Shown here: one piece after another, positions 19,101-27,399 of the stretch
Numbering within the stretch: the stretch's first letter is position 1
How the letters are laid out: each line of letters opens with the position of its first letter
NCBI RefSeq assembly: GCF_039543225.1
Contig: NZ_BAABJI010000002.1
Location: 248,001 to 312,000 of the forward strand
From: Mucilaginibacter defluvii
GTDB lineage: Bacteria > Bacteroidota > Bacteroidia > Sphingobacteriales > Sphingobacteriaceae
Reading direction: 5' to 3'
Length of the DNA: 64,000 nucleotides
Made by a program: the position numbers and the translations under genes
The notes under the pieces: model-generated
What the model saw: the letters and a program-made list of their open reading frames with translations, nothing else
Told to the model about the DNA's origin: nothing
Database searches by the model: none

Positions 19101-19372
19101 TGTTCGCTACCGGCCCGGGTGCCTTGGGTAACCGTACCATTGGCGCCTCATCAGCGGGGGGGATGCTTTTAGGAACCGTGTTCGGCGTAATACTGGTGCC
19201 GGGCCTGTACTACGTTTTTGGTAGCATAGCCGCAGGCCGTAAGCTTATACGGGATGAGGATGAAGTGCCGCTTAGCGAGGACTTTACCTACTCAAAACGC
19301 AAAAAGAAGAAGTGGTTTTTAAAGTTTAAGAAAGAGCAATCAGCACCAGTAAACAATGATCAACATGAGTAA
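16136..19372 (+). CDS. RND efflux permease (HAE1/AcrB family)
   Basis: A 1078-residue inner-membrane proton/drug antiporter. It begins MFNKFIQRPVLAIVLSLVIM, has two large periplasmic loops and about 12 membrane helices. The proton-relay helix TM4 carries Asp409-Asn410 (VVDNAIVVVEA) where AcrB and the second permease in this window have two Asp residues. The basic tail SKRKKKKWFLKFKK is extra to the usual core. GAGAGAAAG directly before the ATG is one of the few purine-rich leader sequences here. The substrate is unknown; lack of CzcA-type residues argues against heavy-metal export. Confidence 0.95.
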   Translation: MFNKFIQRPVLAIVLSLVIMFMGAIAIETLPVSQFPSIAPPMVVVNVAYPGASADVLVNSVLIPMEKAINGAPGMKYMTSDATSAGEATIQVVFDLGVDPNQAVVNVKNRIEQVTNRLPELVQREGLVVSYTSPNMLMYVNLYSKDPKANENFLYNFAGVNIINELSRLKGVGSAKILGSRQYAMRIWLKPDRMRAYNISTDEVMEALAQQSVIGSPGRLGQSTGKRSQSLEYVLTYKGRYNQPEEYKNVIIRANKEGELLYLKDVAEVELGSEFYDIYSNMDGHPSAAITLKQTYGSNASDVIKEVKEKLEEIKKSSFPPGMDYQISYDVSSFLDASMEKVIHTLVEAFILVAIVVFIFLGDWRSTLIPTLAVPVSLIGAFFFMQLFGLTINLITLFALVLAIGIVVDNAIVVVEAVHTKMHEEHLSPFKATKQVLQEISGAIIAITFLMTAVFVPVAFMTGPVGIFYRQFSITMATSIVISGLVALTLTPVLCAIILRNTHGQPCKRTPINRMIDAFNAWFDKVTGSYTNLLRRIVGRRVVTFGLLIAFCGGTWLLSVSLPSGFIPNEDQGQIYAIIQTPPGSTLERTNDVSQQLQKIAEHVEGVQSVSALAGYEVLTEGRGSNAGTCLINLKDWSDREHNAKEIIEELEEKARVIPGATIEFFEPPAVPGYGAAGGFSLRLLDQTNSSDYKAFGKVNDEFMAALRKRKELTGLFTFFAANYPQYELEIDNKAAMQKGVSIEKAMNNLSILIGSTYEQGFVRFGNFFKVYVQALPEYRALPEDVLKLYVKNDRDEMVPYSAFMRIVKKQGLNEITRFNMYTASAINGAPAAGYSSGEAIKAIEEVAQTLPRGYGVDWIGLSKDEVGRGNEALYIFLVVLIFVYFVLAAQYESFIIPFSVILSLPVGVFGAFMLLKIMGLSNDIYAQVGLVMLVGLLGKNAVLIVEFAAQKHEQGATVLEAAIEGAKVRFRPILMTSFAFIAGLIPLLFATGPGALGNRTIGASSAGGMLLGTVFGVILVPGLYYVFGSIAAGRKLIRDEDEVPLSEDFTYSKRKKKKWFLKFKKEQSAPVNNDQHE

Positions 19373-20807
19373 CCGACGCAAAATATACAGATATATAGGT
19401 ATTGCCGGCCTGTCGTTAATTTACGCTGCCTGCCGCATACCGCCCCTGGCCGAAAGCACGGCTAATAAAAATGTGCCTACAGCTTTTGGCACCGATAGCA
19501 TTACTGATACTACCAATACAGCAAAGGTGGTATGGCGCGATTTTTTCCAGGATCAGTACCTGAAAAATTTGATCGATACGGCGCTTAAAAACAATCAGGA
19601 GCTGAACATCACCATGCAGGAGATTGAGATGAGCCGTAACGAGATCAAGGCCCGTAAAGGTGAATACCTGCCATTTGTAGGTGTTAAAGCAGGCGCGGGT
19701 TTAGATAAGGTAGCGCGTTACACCAGTCGCGGTGCATCCGAAGCCACAACCGAAATAAAACCCGGGAAGGAAATGCCCGATCCGCTGCCTGACTACTTGG
19801 TAGCAGCCTATGCTACATGGGAGGTTGACGTCTGGCATAAGCTACGCAACGCCAAAAAGGCGGCAGTGTCACGCTACCTGGCATCAGTTGAAGGCCGTAA
19901 TTTTATGGTTACCCATTTAATTACCGAAATAGCTGATTCATATTACGAGTTACTGGCGCTTGATAATCAACTAAGTATAGTAAAGCAAAACATCGCCATA
20001 CAGCAAAACGCGCTTAAAATTGTGCGGTTGCAAAAGGAGGCCGCGCGTGTTACAGAGCTGGCTGTTCGTCGCTTTGAGGCGCAGGTGCTTAGTACCCAAA
20101 GTTTGCAGTATGACATTCAGCAGCAGATTGTTGAAACGCAAAACCGTATTAATTTTTTGCTGGGCCGTTACCCGCAACCTATAGCGCGCAGCAGCGAAGG
20201 CTTTGAAAAGCTGCCGCCGTTAGCTGTACAAGCGGGTTTGCCATCGCAACTACTGATTAACCGGCCGGATATACGTCAGGCAGAGCTGAACATTGCCGCC
20301 GCAAAGCTTGATGTAAAATCGGCCAAAGCAAGGTTTTATCCGTCATTGGATATCTCGGCATCCATCGGTTACCAGGCGTTCAATCCGTCGTTTTTACTAA
20401 ATACGCCGGAATCATTGCTTTACTCCATAGGCGGCGATATTATGGCGCCATTAGTTAACAGGAATGCCATTAAAGCAGAATACGTTAATGCCAATGCCAA
20501 GCAAATACAGGCGGTTTATGATTATGAGCGCACGGTGTTAAACGCTTACATCGAAGTTGCCAATCAGCTATCAAAAATGGATAATCTGGAAAAAAGCTAC
20601 ACGCTTAAATCAAAACAGGTGCAGGCGTTGGCGCAATCGGTAAACATTTCTAACGACTTGTTTAAATCAACCCGGGCCGATTATATGGAAGTGTTGTTAA
20701 CCCAACGCGATGCGCTCGAAGCAAAATTTGAACTTATTGAAACCAAGAAGCAGCAAATAAATGCCCGTATAAACATATATCAGGCTTTAGGCGGCGGTTG
20801 GGAGTAA
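19356..20807 (+). CDS. Outer-membrane efflux lipoprotein (OprM/NodT type)
   Basis: A 483-residue TolC-family channel with lipobox Cys26 (IYAACRIPPLAES), the mark of OprM-like factors. Two repeated outer-membrane-factor domains are visible (DQYLKNLIDTALKNNQELNI and LINRPDIRQAELNIAAAKLDV). The gene overlaps the end of the permease gene by 17 nt from the first ATG, or 8 nt from the second at 19365, so translation is coupled. It completes the tripartite pump with the two genes before it. Confidence 0.94.
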   Translation: MINMSNRRKIYRYIGIAGLSLIYAACRIPPLAESTANKNVPTAFGTDSITDTTNTAKVVWRDFFQDQYLKNLIDTALKNNQELNITMQEIEMSRNEIKARKGEYLPFVGVKAGAGLDKVARYTSRGASEATTEIKPGKEMPDPLPDYLVAAYATWEVDVWHKLRNAKKAAVSRYLASVEGRNFMVTHLITEIADSYYELLALDNQLSIVKQNIAIQQNALKIVRLQKEAARVTELAVRRFEAQVLSTQSLQYDIQQQIVETQNRINFLLGRYPQPIARSSEGFEKLPPLAVQAGLPSQLLINRPDIRQAELNIAAAKLDVKSAKARFYPSLDISASIGYQAFNPSFLLNTPESLLYSIGGDIMAPLVNRNAIKAEYVNANAKQIQAVYDYERTVLNAYIEVANQLSKMDNLEKSYTLKSKQVQALAQSVNISNDLFKSTRADYMEVLLTQRDALEAKFELIETKKQQINARINIYQALGGGWE

Positions 20808-20835
20808 CCATCAGTTAAATAGTTTAGTTGAAAAG

Positions 20836-20866
20836 GGGGAGGCCGCAAGCCTCCCCTTGTTTTTTT
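20836..20866 (+). terminator. Rho-independent terminator of the first RND operon
   Basis: GGGGAGGC pairs with GCCTCCCC around a CGCAA loop and is followed by TTGTTTTTTT. It starts 28 nt after the outer-membrane factor stop. Confidence 0.88.
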
Positions 20867-20873
20867 AATGTTA

Positions 20874-20905
20874 TTGCGTATTAGTGCGGGTTAATGTTAT
20901 TTTTG
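20874..20905 (+). promoter_or_regulatory. Promoter for the GH43 gene
   Basis: TATTTTTG at 20898-20905 matches the Bacteroidota -7 element exactly, and a TTG at 20874-20876 lies 21 nt upstream in the place of the -33 element. The expected start of transcription near 20911 leaves a leader of about 25 nt before the ATG at 20937. Confidence 0.5.
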
Positions 20906-20936
20906 GTGAATACAATAGCATTTAACCAATTTGCTG

Positions 20937-22445
20937 ATGAACTATACTTTCTTAAAAAAGGCATTTATAATGCTTTGTGCGCCGCTATGCGCGGCCACCT
21001 CGTTAGTAGCGCAAATACCGGCAGCTATTCCCGGGGATTATGCCGACCCATCCGTTTTGCGGGTAGGCAGTACCTATTATTCGGTAGCTACGTCATCTGA
21101 ATGGGCACCGCATTATCCTATCTATCTATCAAAAAACCTGAAGGACTGGAAACTTACCGGCTATGTGTTTAATAAAACACCTGACTGGATTTCCGGATCG
21201 TTTTGGGCACCTGAGTATTATAAGATTAATGATACCTATTATATTTATTACACGGCCCGCCGTAAATCCGATGGTATATCCTGCATTGGGGTAGCTACGT
21301 CCAAATATCCAGACCGTGAATTCAAAGATCATGGGATATTATTGAGCTTTGGAAAAGAGGTGATAGACGCGTTTTTATTTAAAGATAAAGACCAGCTTTA
21401 CATCACCTTTAAAGCTTATGGTTTGGATGACAGGCCTATCGAAATATTAGGAAGCAAAATATCTGCCGATGGTTTAAAATTGGAAGGTGAGCCTTTTTCC
21501 ATGCTGAAAGATACGGAGCGCATCGGTCTTGAAGGGCAAAGCATACTCAAGAGGGGAAAGTATTATTACATATTTTATTCGGCAGGTAACTGCTGTGGTA
21601 TTGATTGCAGCTACAATATACGCGTGGCGCGCTCCACTAATTTTAAAGGGCCCTACGAGTTATACAGTAACAACCCGGTGCTGTTTCAAAACGATAAATG
21701 GAAATGTATGGGGCACGGCACTTTTGTGAATGATGCCGCCGGTAAATACTATTACATACACCACGGTTACAGTAAAGAAAATACAGTTTTTGCAGGCCGC
21801 GAAGGGTTGGTATCACAGGTTGATTGGGATAGTAAGTCAGGATGGCCGGCGTTCAAAGCCTTGTCTGATGTGCCGGCTGTAACGCCGTCAATAACAGATA
21901 CCTTCGCAGGTACAGCTACGGCCAAGTATTGGCAATGGGATTTTAGGCATGCCATGCCACAAATTAGCCAGGCCAATGGTAAGCTAAGTTTAAGCGGTAC
22001 CATCACACAGGACAATAAAACGGGCATCGTGTTGGCTATCCGCCCATATTCGGCCGTTTTTGAAGCATCGGTAACGGTGGTGAACAGCAATAACGAATTG
22101 AAAGGATTGGCTTATTACGGCGATGTCAACGCCGCATTGGGTATAGGTATAAAAGGCGATAGCATAGTATGTTGGAGCGTTCGCGACGGGAAATGGGAGA
22201 AAGCCGGCGGCGTAAAGGTTGCCCAACCGCAAAACGTTGGTGTGCAAATTAAAACGGATGCTAACCATAACTGCACATTTTATTACAATGCCGATGGCAA
22301 AGGCTGGCTGGCGGTGCCATTAACGCAAACCTTATCCACAGGTTATTTACCGCAGTGGGATAGGAGCCCGCGTGTTGGCTTACACTATAAAGGAGAGCCA
22401 ACAGATAAGGCAGAATTTGCCGACTTCAAATCTGAATTTAAATAA
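20937..22445 (+). CDS. Glycoside hydrolase family 43 protein
   Basis: A 502-residue secreted enzyme with a signal peptide to about residue 25. The five-bladed GH43 propeller shows the three family carboxylates: base Asp37 in GDYADPSVL, Asp in VIDAFLFKDKDQ, and acid Glu in GLEGQSILKRGKYYY. A C-terminal beta-sandwich of about 180 residues (from about DTFAGTATAKYW) resembles the GH43 C-terminal/GH32-like jelly roll. Arabinofuranosidase or xylosidase activity is usual in the family; the specificity is not readable. The start is the ATG at 20937, since an upstream TTG precedes it by only two codons. It has its own promoter and is not in a SusCD locus. Confidence 0.88.
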   Translation: MNYTFLKKAFIMLCAPLCAATSLVAQIPAAIPGDYADPSVLRVGSTYYSVATSSEWAPHYPIYLSKNLKDWKLTGYVFNKTPDWISGSFWAPEYYKINDTYYIYYTARRKSDGISCIGVATSKYPDREFKDHGILLSFGKEVIDAFLFKDKDQLYITFKAYGLDDRPIEILGSKISADGLKLEGEPFSMLKDTERIGLEGQSILKRGKYYYIFYSAGNCCGIDCSYNIRVARSTNFKGPYELYSNNPVLFQNDKWKCMGHGTFVNDAAGKYYYIHHGYSKENTVFAGREGLVSQVDWDSKSGWPAFKALSDVPAVTPSITDTFAGTATAKYWQWDFRHAMPQISQANGKLSLSGTITQDNKTGIVLAIRPYSAVFEASVTVVNSNNELKGLAYYGDVNAALGIGIKGDSIVCWSVRDGKWEKAGGVKVAQPQNVGVQIKTDANHNCTFYYNADGKGWLAVPLTQTLSTGYLPQWDRSPRVGLHYKGEPTDKAEFADFKSEFK

Positions 22446-22533
22446 AATCTCTTTTTAGTTGTAAAGCGTTATTTCACCGGTGTCAACTTTTTAGTTCAAC
22501 AGCTGTTTATACCGCATTGTTAAACTAAATACT

Positions 22534-23304
22534 ATGAAAAAGGTAACTTTATTTTTTGCCACCGGTCTATTGTTGTTAGCAGCGTCATGTAAAAAAGACA
22601 GCTCGAATAACGGTAGTGGTACCTCAAGGGTTACGGTTAAACTTACCGATGCCCCCGGTTTGTTTGATGCGCTGATTTTGAATGTAAAACAAGTGGTTAT
22701 CATTTCGTCGGGCGGACGCGCTACGGTTGATCTTAATGAAAGGCCTATAGACATATTGCGTTTCAGGGCCGGGCGAGATACTGTTTTAGCCGGAGTGGAC
22801 GTGCCCGCCGGGCGCTTACAGGAGATCAGGCTGGTGTTATATGATACCGGTAATCGGGTAGTGGTTGATGGCGTATCTCATGACCTGAAAACACCGAGCG
22901 GACAGTCATCAGGAGTAAAATTGAAAGTGCAGGACGATATAACCGCAGGTATAGCCTACACGTTGCTGTTGGATTTTGATGCAGCTAAATCTATTGTGGT
23001 TACCGGCAACGGTAAGTATAACTTAAAACCGGTAATCAGGGCCATACCGGTGGCGGTTTCGGGCGCTATTAAGGGCGTAGTTCAGCCGGCGTCTGCCTAT
23101 CCAAGGGTTTACGCTATCAATGGAACAGATACAGTTGGCGCAATTGCCGACAATAACGGTAATTTCTTTTTGCCCGGCTTACAAGCCGGAAATTACCGCG
23201 TAGAAGTGGTGCCGTTATCGCCATATAACGGAGTTATTATTGACAATGTTTCAGTGCAAAACAACGCCGTGAAAGATTTAGGCACAGTTAATCTGGCTGA
23301 CTAA
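22534..23304 (+). CDS. DUF4382 domain-containing lipoprotein
   Basis: A 256-residue lipoprotein with lipobox Cys20 (LLAASCKKDSS). The DUF4382 domain (about 30-170) opens with VTVKLTDAPGLFDALILNVKQV, and a small C-terminal carboxypeptidase-regulatory-like fold follows (IADNNGNFFLPGLQAGNYRVEVVPLSP). The function of the domain is unknown; it is common in cell-surface proteins of this phylum. It is monocistronic, ends at a shared terminator and is convergent with mutS2. Confidence 0.88.
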   Translation: MKKVTLFFATGLLLLAASCKKDSSNNGSGTSRVTVKLTDAPGLFDALILNVKQVVIISSGGRATVDLNERPIDILRFRAGRDTVLAGVDVPAGRLQEIRLVLYDTGNRVVVDGVSHDLKTPSGQSSGVKLKVQDDITAGIAYTLLLDFDAAKSIVVTGNGKYNLKPVIRAIPVAVSGAIKGVVQPASAYPRVYAINGTDTVGAIADNNGNFFLPGLQAGNYRVEVVPLSPYNGVIIDNVSVQNNAVKDLGTVNLAD

Positions 23305-23311
23305 TAACAAA

Positions 23312-23350
23312 AAACATCAAGCGCTATTAAGCCAATGGCGCTTGATGTTT
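23312..23350. terminator. Bidirectional terminator between DUF4382 gene and mutS2
   Basis: A perfect 13-bp stem, AAACATCAAGCGC at 23312-23324 and GCGCTTGATGTTT at 23338-23350, with A/T-rich flanks on both sides. It sits in the 48-nt gap between the two convergent stop codons and can end both transcripts. Confidence 0.82.
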
Positions 23351-23352
23351 CT

Positions 23353-25713
23353 CTACCTCAGATACACATAGGTAATGCCGTCTCCGCCACGGTCGGCATG
23401 TTCGTCTTCCATACGATCCACCTGGTCGTATTTTTTCAAATAGTCGCGTATCAGTTTGCGCAGTATACCATCGCCTTTGCCATGCAATATCTTGATGTTG
23501 TTAAAGCTCATCATCAGGGCACGGTCAAGCATACGCTCGATAGCATAAAGTGCTTCTTCACCGCGCATACCGCGCACGTCTATCTCCGGACTAAAGCTTG
23601 AATAATCGCCAACGCTTGAAGCCGATCTTCGCCTAACCTCTTTCGGAACCGAGGAACTCGATACCTTCTGCACACGCTTTCGCTTGGCAACCGTACGTAA
23701 ATCGCCGATAGCGATCACCACATTGTCCTTATTGATCTCGATAACCTGGCCTGTTGTGTCAGAGTCGGTAAGCTTAACCCAGTCGCCTTTTTGTATTTCT
23801 TCTGCATTAGCGGCAGGTTTAGGCTGCTCGGTTTTTACCGTGTTTTTCTTAAGCTCAACGTTCAGATTATCGCGCAGGGCTTTGGTTTTTTCCTTATCGG
23901 CATTGCTGCTTTTTATTTCGGCAATAGTGTTTTCAACCAGTTTGTTCGCGTTAAGGATGATGCTTTGCGCCTGTTGCTTGGCCTCGCGTATCAAGTTCTT
24001 TTTATTCTCTTCCAGGTAATCCTTCAACTTTGCGTTCTCCGCAAGCAAAGTGTTCACTTTTTGTTGCTGGCTGTTCAGTTTTATGCGGGTATCGTAAATT
24101 TCCTTCTTTTCTCGTTCCAGGTCAACCAATAAAGTGTCTACCTTTTTCTGTCCCGCGCTAATTTTGTTTTTAGCCAGATTAAGTACGTGTTGAGGCAGGC
24201 CTATTTTTTGCGCTATCTCAAAAGCGTAGGAGCTACCGGGTTTACCCACTTCCAATATATAAAGCGGCTTCATCTCCACGTTATTGAACAGCATCGATGC
24301 ATTTTCTAACCCCTCGGTATTGCTGGCAAATATCTTCAGGTTTGAATAATGGGTAGTAACCATGCCCTTTACCTTTTTCTGGTTGAGTGATTCGAGCACG
24401 GCCTCAGCTATCGGGCCACCAAATTGCGGATCGGTACCTGTACCAAACTCGTCTATCAGTATCATGGTTTTGCCGTTTGCGTTTTCGGCAAAGTATTTCA
24501 TTTTTGAAAGGTGGGCGCTGTAGGTACTCAAATCACTTTCTATGGATTGGTCGTCGCCAATATCAACAAAAAGTTGTTTAAACACACCCATCCGGCTGGT
24601 ATCATCAGCAGGGATAAGCAAGCCAGCCTGCACCATCATCAGTAATAAGCCTACGGTTTTCATACATACTGATTTACCACCGGCGTTGGGGCCTGATACT
24701 ACAATCACCCTCGACGACTCGTCAATACTCACGTTAAGCGGAACAACGGTGCGCTGCTCCTTTTTAAAGCTGAGGTACAGCAAGGGGTGGCGCGCGTTAA
24801 CCAATTTTATTGACGCATCATTGGTAACTTCAGGCAGCGATCCATCAATATCAATAGCAAATAAAGCCTTAGCCCGCACAAAATCAAGCTTGGTTAACAG
24901 GCCGTGATAAGATAGCAGGAGCGGCACATAAGGGCGCAAATCATCAGTTAGCTGCGTAAGTATTTTTACGATCTCGCGGCGGCGTTCAAACTCCAGGTCG
25001 CGTACGCGATTGTTGAGCGTGAATACTTCTTCAGGCTCCATATAAACGGTTTGCCCGGATGCGGACTCATCATGCACAAAGCCTTTAAGCTTGCGCTTAT
25101 TTTCGGCTAACAGCGGTATGCACAAACGCCCGTCGCGCACGGTGAGTGATCCGTCGGCAGTCCAGTTATTGGCGGCGGCGCTTTTAAATATCTGGTCAAT
25201 TTTCCGGCGGGCTTCCTGCTCGGCTTTCGCTATCGAGCTGGTGATATCCTGCAACTCCCGCGAAGCGTTTGGCCTTATCTTTCCCTTTTCATCAATTACC
25301 AACCCTATCTTTTTTAATATTGATTTCTCAATTGGCAAATGCTCAAATAACGCTTCAAGATTAGGGTATTGGCCTTCACGCTCGTTAAAGTAAGCAATAA
25401 CGGCAAACACGGTTGATAGCGATGCCTGTACCTGGTAAAATTCTTCCTCGCTTAAAAAAGCGCCTTCAATACGGGCTTTGTTAGCCAGCGTTTTTATATC
25501 AAAAAAATGCTGTATCGGCAGGGCGGCGTCATTTGTCAGAATATCCTTAAACTCCGCGGCCTGGCTTAAAAATTTACGGATATTATCGTAATTATTCATC
25601 ACCTGTATCTTGTCCACCATCTGGCGGCCCATGGTACTCAGGCAATGTGCTTTTATCAGTTCCTTAACCTCGTTAAACCCGAGTTTATCAGCACTGTTAT
25701 CAGGGTATAGCAT
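23353..25713 (-). CDS. mutS2: Endonuclease MutS2
   Basis: A 786-residue MutS paralogue that lacks the mismatch-recognition domain. The ATPase core has Walker A GPNAGGKS near residue 345 and Walker B MILIDEFGTGTDP. A coiled-coil linker (DLEREKKEIYDTRIKLNSQQ) leads to a C-terminal Smr nuclease domain (EIDVRGMRGEEALYAIE, HGKGDGILR near residue 743). MutS2 proteins suppress recombination or rescue stalled ribosomes depending on the species. It starts 5 nt after the DUF4296 gene and is probably co-transcribed with it. Confidence 0.95.
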   Translation of the reverse strand: MLYPDNSADKLGFNEVKELIKAHCLSTMGRQMVDKIQVMNNYDNIRKFLSQAAEFKDILTNDAALPIQHFFDIKTLANKARIEGAFLSEEEFYQVQASLSTVFAVIAYFNEREGQYPNLEALFEHLPIEKSILKKIGLVIDEKGKIRPNASRELQDITSSIAKAEQEARRKIDQIFKSAAANNWTADGSLTVRDGRLCIPLLAENKRKLKGFVHDESASGQTVYMEPEEVFTLNNRVRDLEFERRREIVKILTQLTDDLRPYVPLLLSYHGLLTKLDFVRAKALFAIDIDGSLPEVTNDASIKLVNARHPLLYLSFKKEQRTVVPLNVSIDESSRVIVVSGPNAGGKSVCMKTVGLLLMMVQAGLLIPADDTSRMGVFKQLFVDIGDDQSIESDLSTYSAHLSKMKYFAENANGKTMILIDEFGTGTDPQFGGPIAEAVLESLNQKKVKGMVTTHYSNLKIFASNTEGLENASMLFNNVEMKPLYILEVGKPGSSYAFEIAQKIGLPQHVLNLAKNKISAGQKKVDTLLVDLEREKKEIYDTRIKLNSQQQKVNTLLAENAKLKDYLEENKKNLIREAKQQAQSIILNANKLVENTIAEIKSSNADKEKTKALRDNLNVELKKNTVKTEQPKPAANAEEIQKGDWVKLTDSDTTGQVIEINKDNVVIAIGDLRTVAKRKRVQKVSSSSVPKEVRRRSASSVGDYSSFSPEIDVRGMRGEEALYAIERMLDRALMMSFNNIKILHGKGDGILRKLIRDYLKKYDQVDRMEDEHADRGGDGITYVYLR

Positions 25714-25718
25714 TCCTT

Positions 25719-26180
25719 TTAAATTCGGTTTAAAGTATCTTTTGCTACCGATCTCTTTATTCGTTTAGCAGTATCGGCAATTTGTGGCGGTTTGGGGTTT
25801 TGCGGCTTAATTTTTTGCGGTTGCTGCTGCTGTTTTATAAATATCTTGTTAAGCGAGTCGGATTTTTTTTGCAGTTTTTTATTTACTGTATCATAAATAG
25901 CCACCAGTTTTTCCACATCTCGAGTATAATACTTGTAGCTTCGGGTAAATTGTGCCGAGTCGGTACCGTGCTGCTTAAAAACCAGCATGTACCGGCCTAA
26001 GCCATATTTATATAAGCTATCAGGTATGGCTGGTACGCTGAACATGGTGCCATTGGCTATGTGTACGTCGGTAAGCACATCGGCCATTTGTTTTTCGTTC
26101 AATATACCTTCCGGTTTATCATCACCGCACGAACATAAAACAGTCAAAGCTGAAAAAAACAGGATTATATATTTACGCAT
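25719..26180 (-). CDS. DUF4296 domain-containing lipoprotein
   Basis: A 153-residue lipoprotein with lipobox Cys18 (TVLCSCGDDKPEG). The N-terminal ILNEKQMADVLTDVHIANGTMF and the central SYKYYTRDVEKLVAIYDTVNKKL match the DUF4296 family of this phylum. The C-terminal tail is Gln/Pro/Lys-rich (KQQQQPQKIKPQNPKPP) and probably disordered. Function unknown. It leads a two-gene unit with mutS2, a pairing with no obvious functional logic. Confidence 0.85.
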   Translation of the reverse strand: MRKYIILFFSALTVLCSCGDDKPEGILNEKQMADVLTDVHIANGTMFSVPAIPDSLYKYGLGRYMLVFKQHGTDSAQFTRSYKYYTRDVEKLVAIYDTVNKKLQKKSDSLNKIFIKQQQQPQKIKPQNPKPPQIADTAKRIKRSVAKDTLNRI

Positions 26181-26204
26181 TATTTAATTTAGCGGCTTAA
26201 TTGA

Positions 26205-26212
26205 CAAAATTA
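26205..26212 (-). promoter_or_regulatory. -7 promoter element for DUF4296-mutS2
   Basis: On the minus strand this reads TAATTTTG, an exact TAnnTTTG match, placing the transcript start near 26198 with a short leader before the ATG at 26180. No good -33 is seen. Confidence 0.4.
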
Positions 26213-26221
26213 CGTATAAAA

Positions 26222-26911
26222 ATGAGCATTGCAGATAACATACGCGCTTTAAAAAACGAAACAGATGCCATAAATGTTGCGCTGCTGGCCGTATCAAAAA
26301 CAAAACCTGTTGAAGATATTATGGAAGCCTATGATGCCGGGCAGCGTTTGTTTGGCGAAAACAACGTGCAGGAGCTGGTGGAAAAGTATGAGCAATTGCC
26401 CAAAGATATTGAGTGGCACCTGATCGGCCACCTGCAAAGCAATAAGGTTAAGTATATAGCGCCATTTATCAGCATGATTGAGGCGGTTGATAGTTTAAAA
26501 CTATTGCAGGAGATCAATAAACACGCGTTGAAAAATGATCGCGTAATAGATTGTTTGTTGCAAGTATATATAGCTGATGAAGAAACCAAGTTTGGCCTGC
26601 AATATGATGAATTGATAGAGCTGCTGCATTCAGAGGAATTCAGTGCATTGAAAAACATTCGTATACGCGGCCTGATGGGAATTGCTACCAACACCGATAG
26701 CGAAAAGCAAATTAAAGAAGAGTTTTACGAGTTGCGTACTTTGTTTGATGGTGTTAAGTTAAGCTATTTCCGCAAGGAGGAAAGCTTCAATGTACTGTCA
26801 ATGGGCATGTCGTCAGACTATAAGATTGCCATTGAGCAGGGCAGTAACCTTATCAGGCTGGGCAGCACCGTTTTTGGTACACGGGTAGTTAAACACTGGA
26901 AAAACAATTAA
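26222..26911 (+). CDS. YggS/PLPBP family pyridoxal phosphate homeostasis protein
   Basis: A 229-residue single-domain TIM-barrel PLP protein. The PLP lysine is Lys26 in LLAVSKTKP, and the family signatures GENNVQELVEK, WHLIGHLQSNKVKY and LSMGMSSDYKIAIEQGSNLIRLGSTVFG are all present. It binds PLP and balances vitamin B6 pools; it is not known to catalyse a reaction. The start is the ATG at 26222; an upstream in-frame TTG adds seven residues that the family lacks. First of a four-gene unit with GNAT, DUF3298 and aspartate kinase. Confidence 0.93.
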   Translation: MSIADNIRALKNETDAINVALLAVSKTKPVEDIMEAYDAGQRLFGENNVQELVEKYEQLPKDIEWHLIGHLQSNKVKYIAPFISMIEAVDSLKLLQEINKHALKNDRVIDCLLQVYIADEETKFGLQYDELIELLHSEEFSALKNIRIRGLMGIATNTDSEKQIKEEFYELRTLFDGVKLSYFRKEESFNVLSMGMSSDYKIAIEQGSNLIRLGSTVFGTRVVKHWKNN

Positions 26912-26918
26912 GAGCAGT

Positions 26919-27386
26919 ATGAAAATGCACCTACGCATTGCCGTTAAGGATGATTGCCGCCGTATTTTAGAGCTGGTTAATGAGCTGGCTTTGTATGAAA
27001 AGGCGCCACAAGAGGTAACCATCACCTTACAGGAACTGGAAGAGGCCGGCTTTGGTAGCAAACCCGTATGGAAAGCATTTGTTGCCGAAGTGGATGGCCT
27101 TATTGTTGGTTTCGCGCTTTATTATGTGCGCTTTTCAACCTGGAAAGGCTGTCGCCTGTACCTCGAAGATTTTTATGTTACTGAAACCATGCGCGGCCGC
27201 GGTCTGGGCAAGCTTTTGTTTGACCGCATAGTGCAGGAAGCGCAGGAACTGGGCTTTAACGGTATGAGCTGGCAGGTGCTTGACTGGAACGAACCGGCCA
27301 TAAACTTCTATAATAAATACAACGCCGCTATTGAAGCCGGTTGGTTGAATGCATCGCTAAGTAAAGAACAATTACTTAGTTTTTAA
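26919..27386 (+). CDS. GNAT family N-acetyltransferase
   Basis: A 155-residue acetyl-CoA dependent acetyltransferase. The CoA-binding loop is visible as VTETMRGRGLGKLLFDRIVQEA, preceded by the strand YLEDFYV and followed by WQVLDWNEPAINFYNKYNA. The whole pattern, with LYEKAPQEVTIT near the N-terminus, is that of the diamine (spermidine/thialysine) acetyltransferase-like subgroup. The true acceptor is unknown. It follows yggS by 7 nt. Confidence 0.88.
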   Translation: MKMHLRIAVKDDCRRILELVNELALYEKAPQEVTITLQELEEAGFGSKPVWKAFVAEVDGLIVGFALYYVRFSTWKGCRLYLEDFYVTETMRGRGLGKLLFDRIVQEAQELGFNGMSWQVLDWNEPAINFYNKYNAAIEAGWLNASLSKEQLLSF

Positions 27387-27399
27387 GGTTATTATCGGC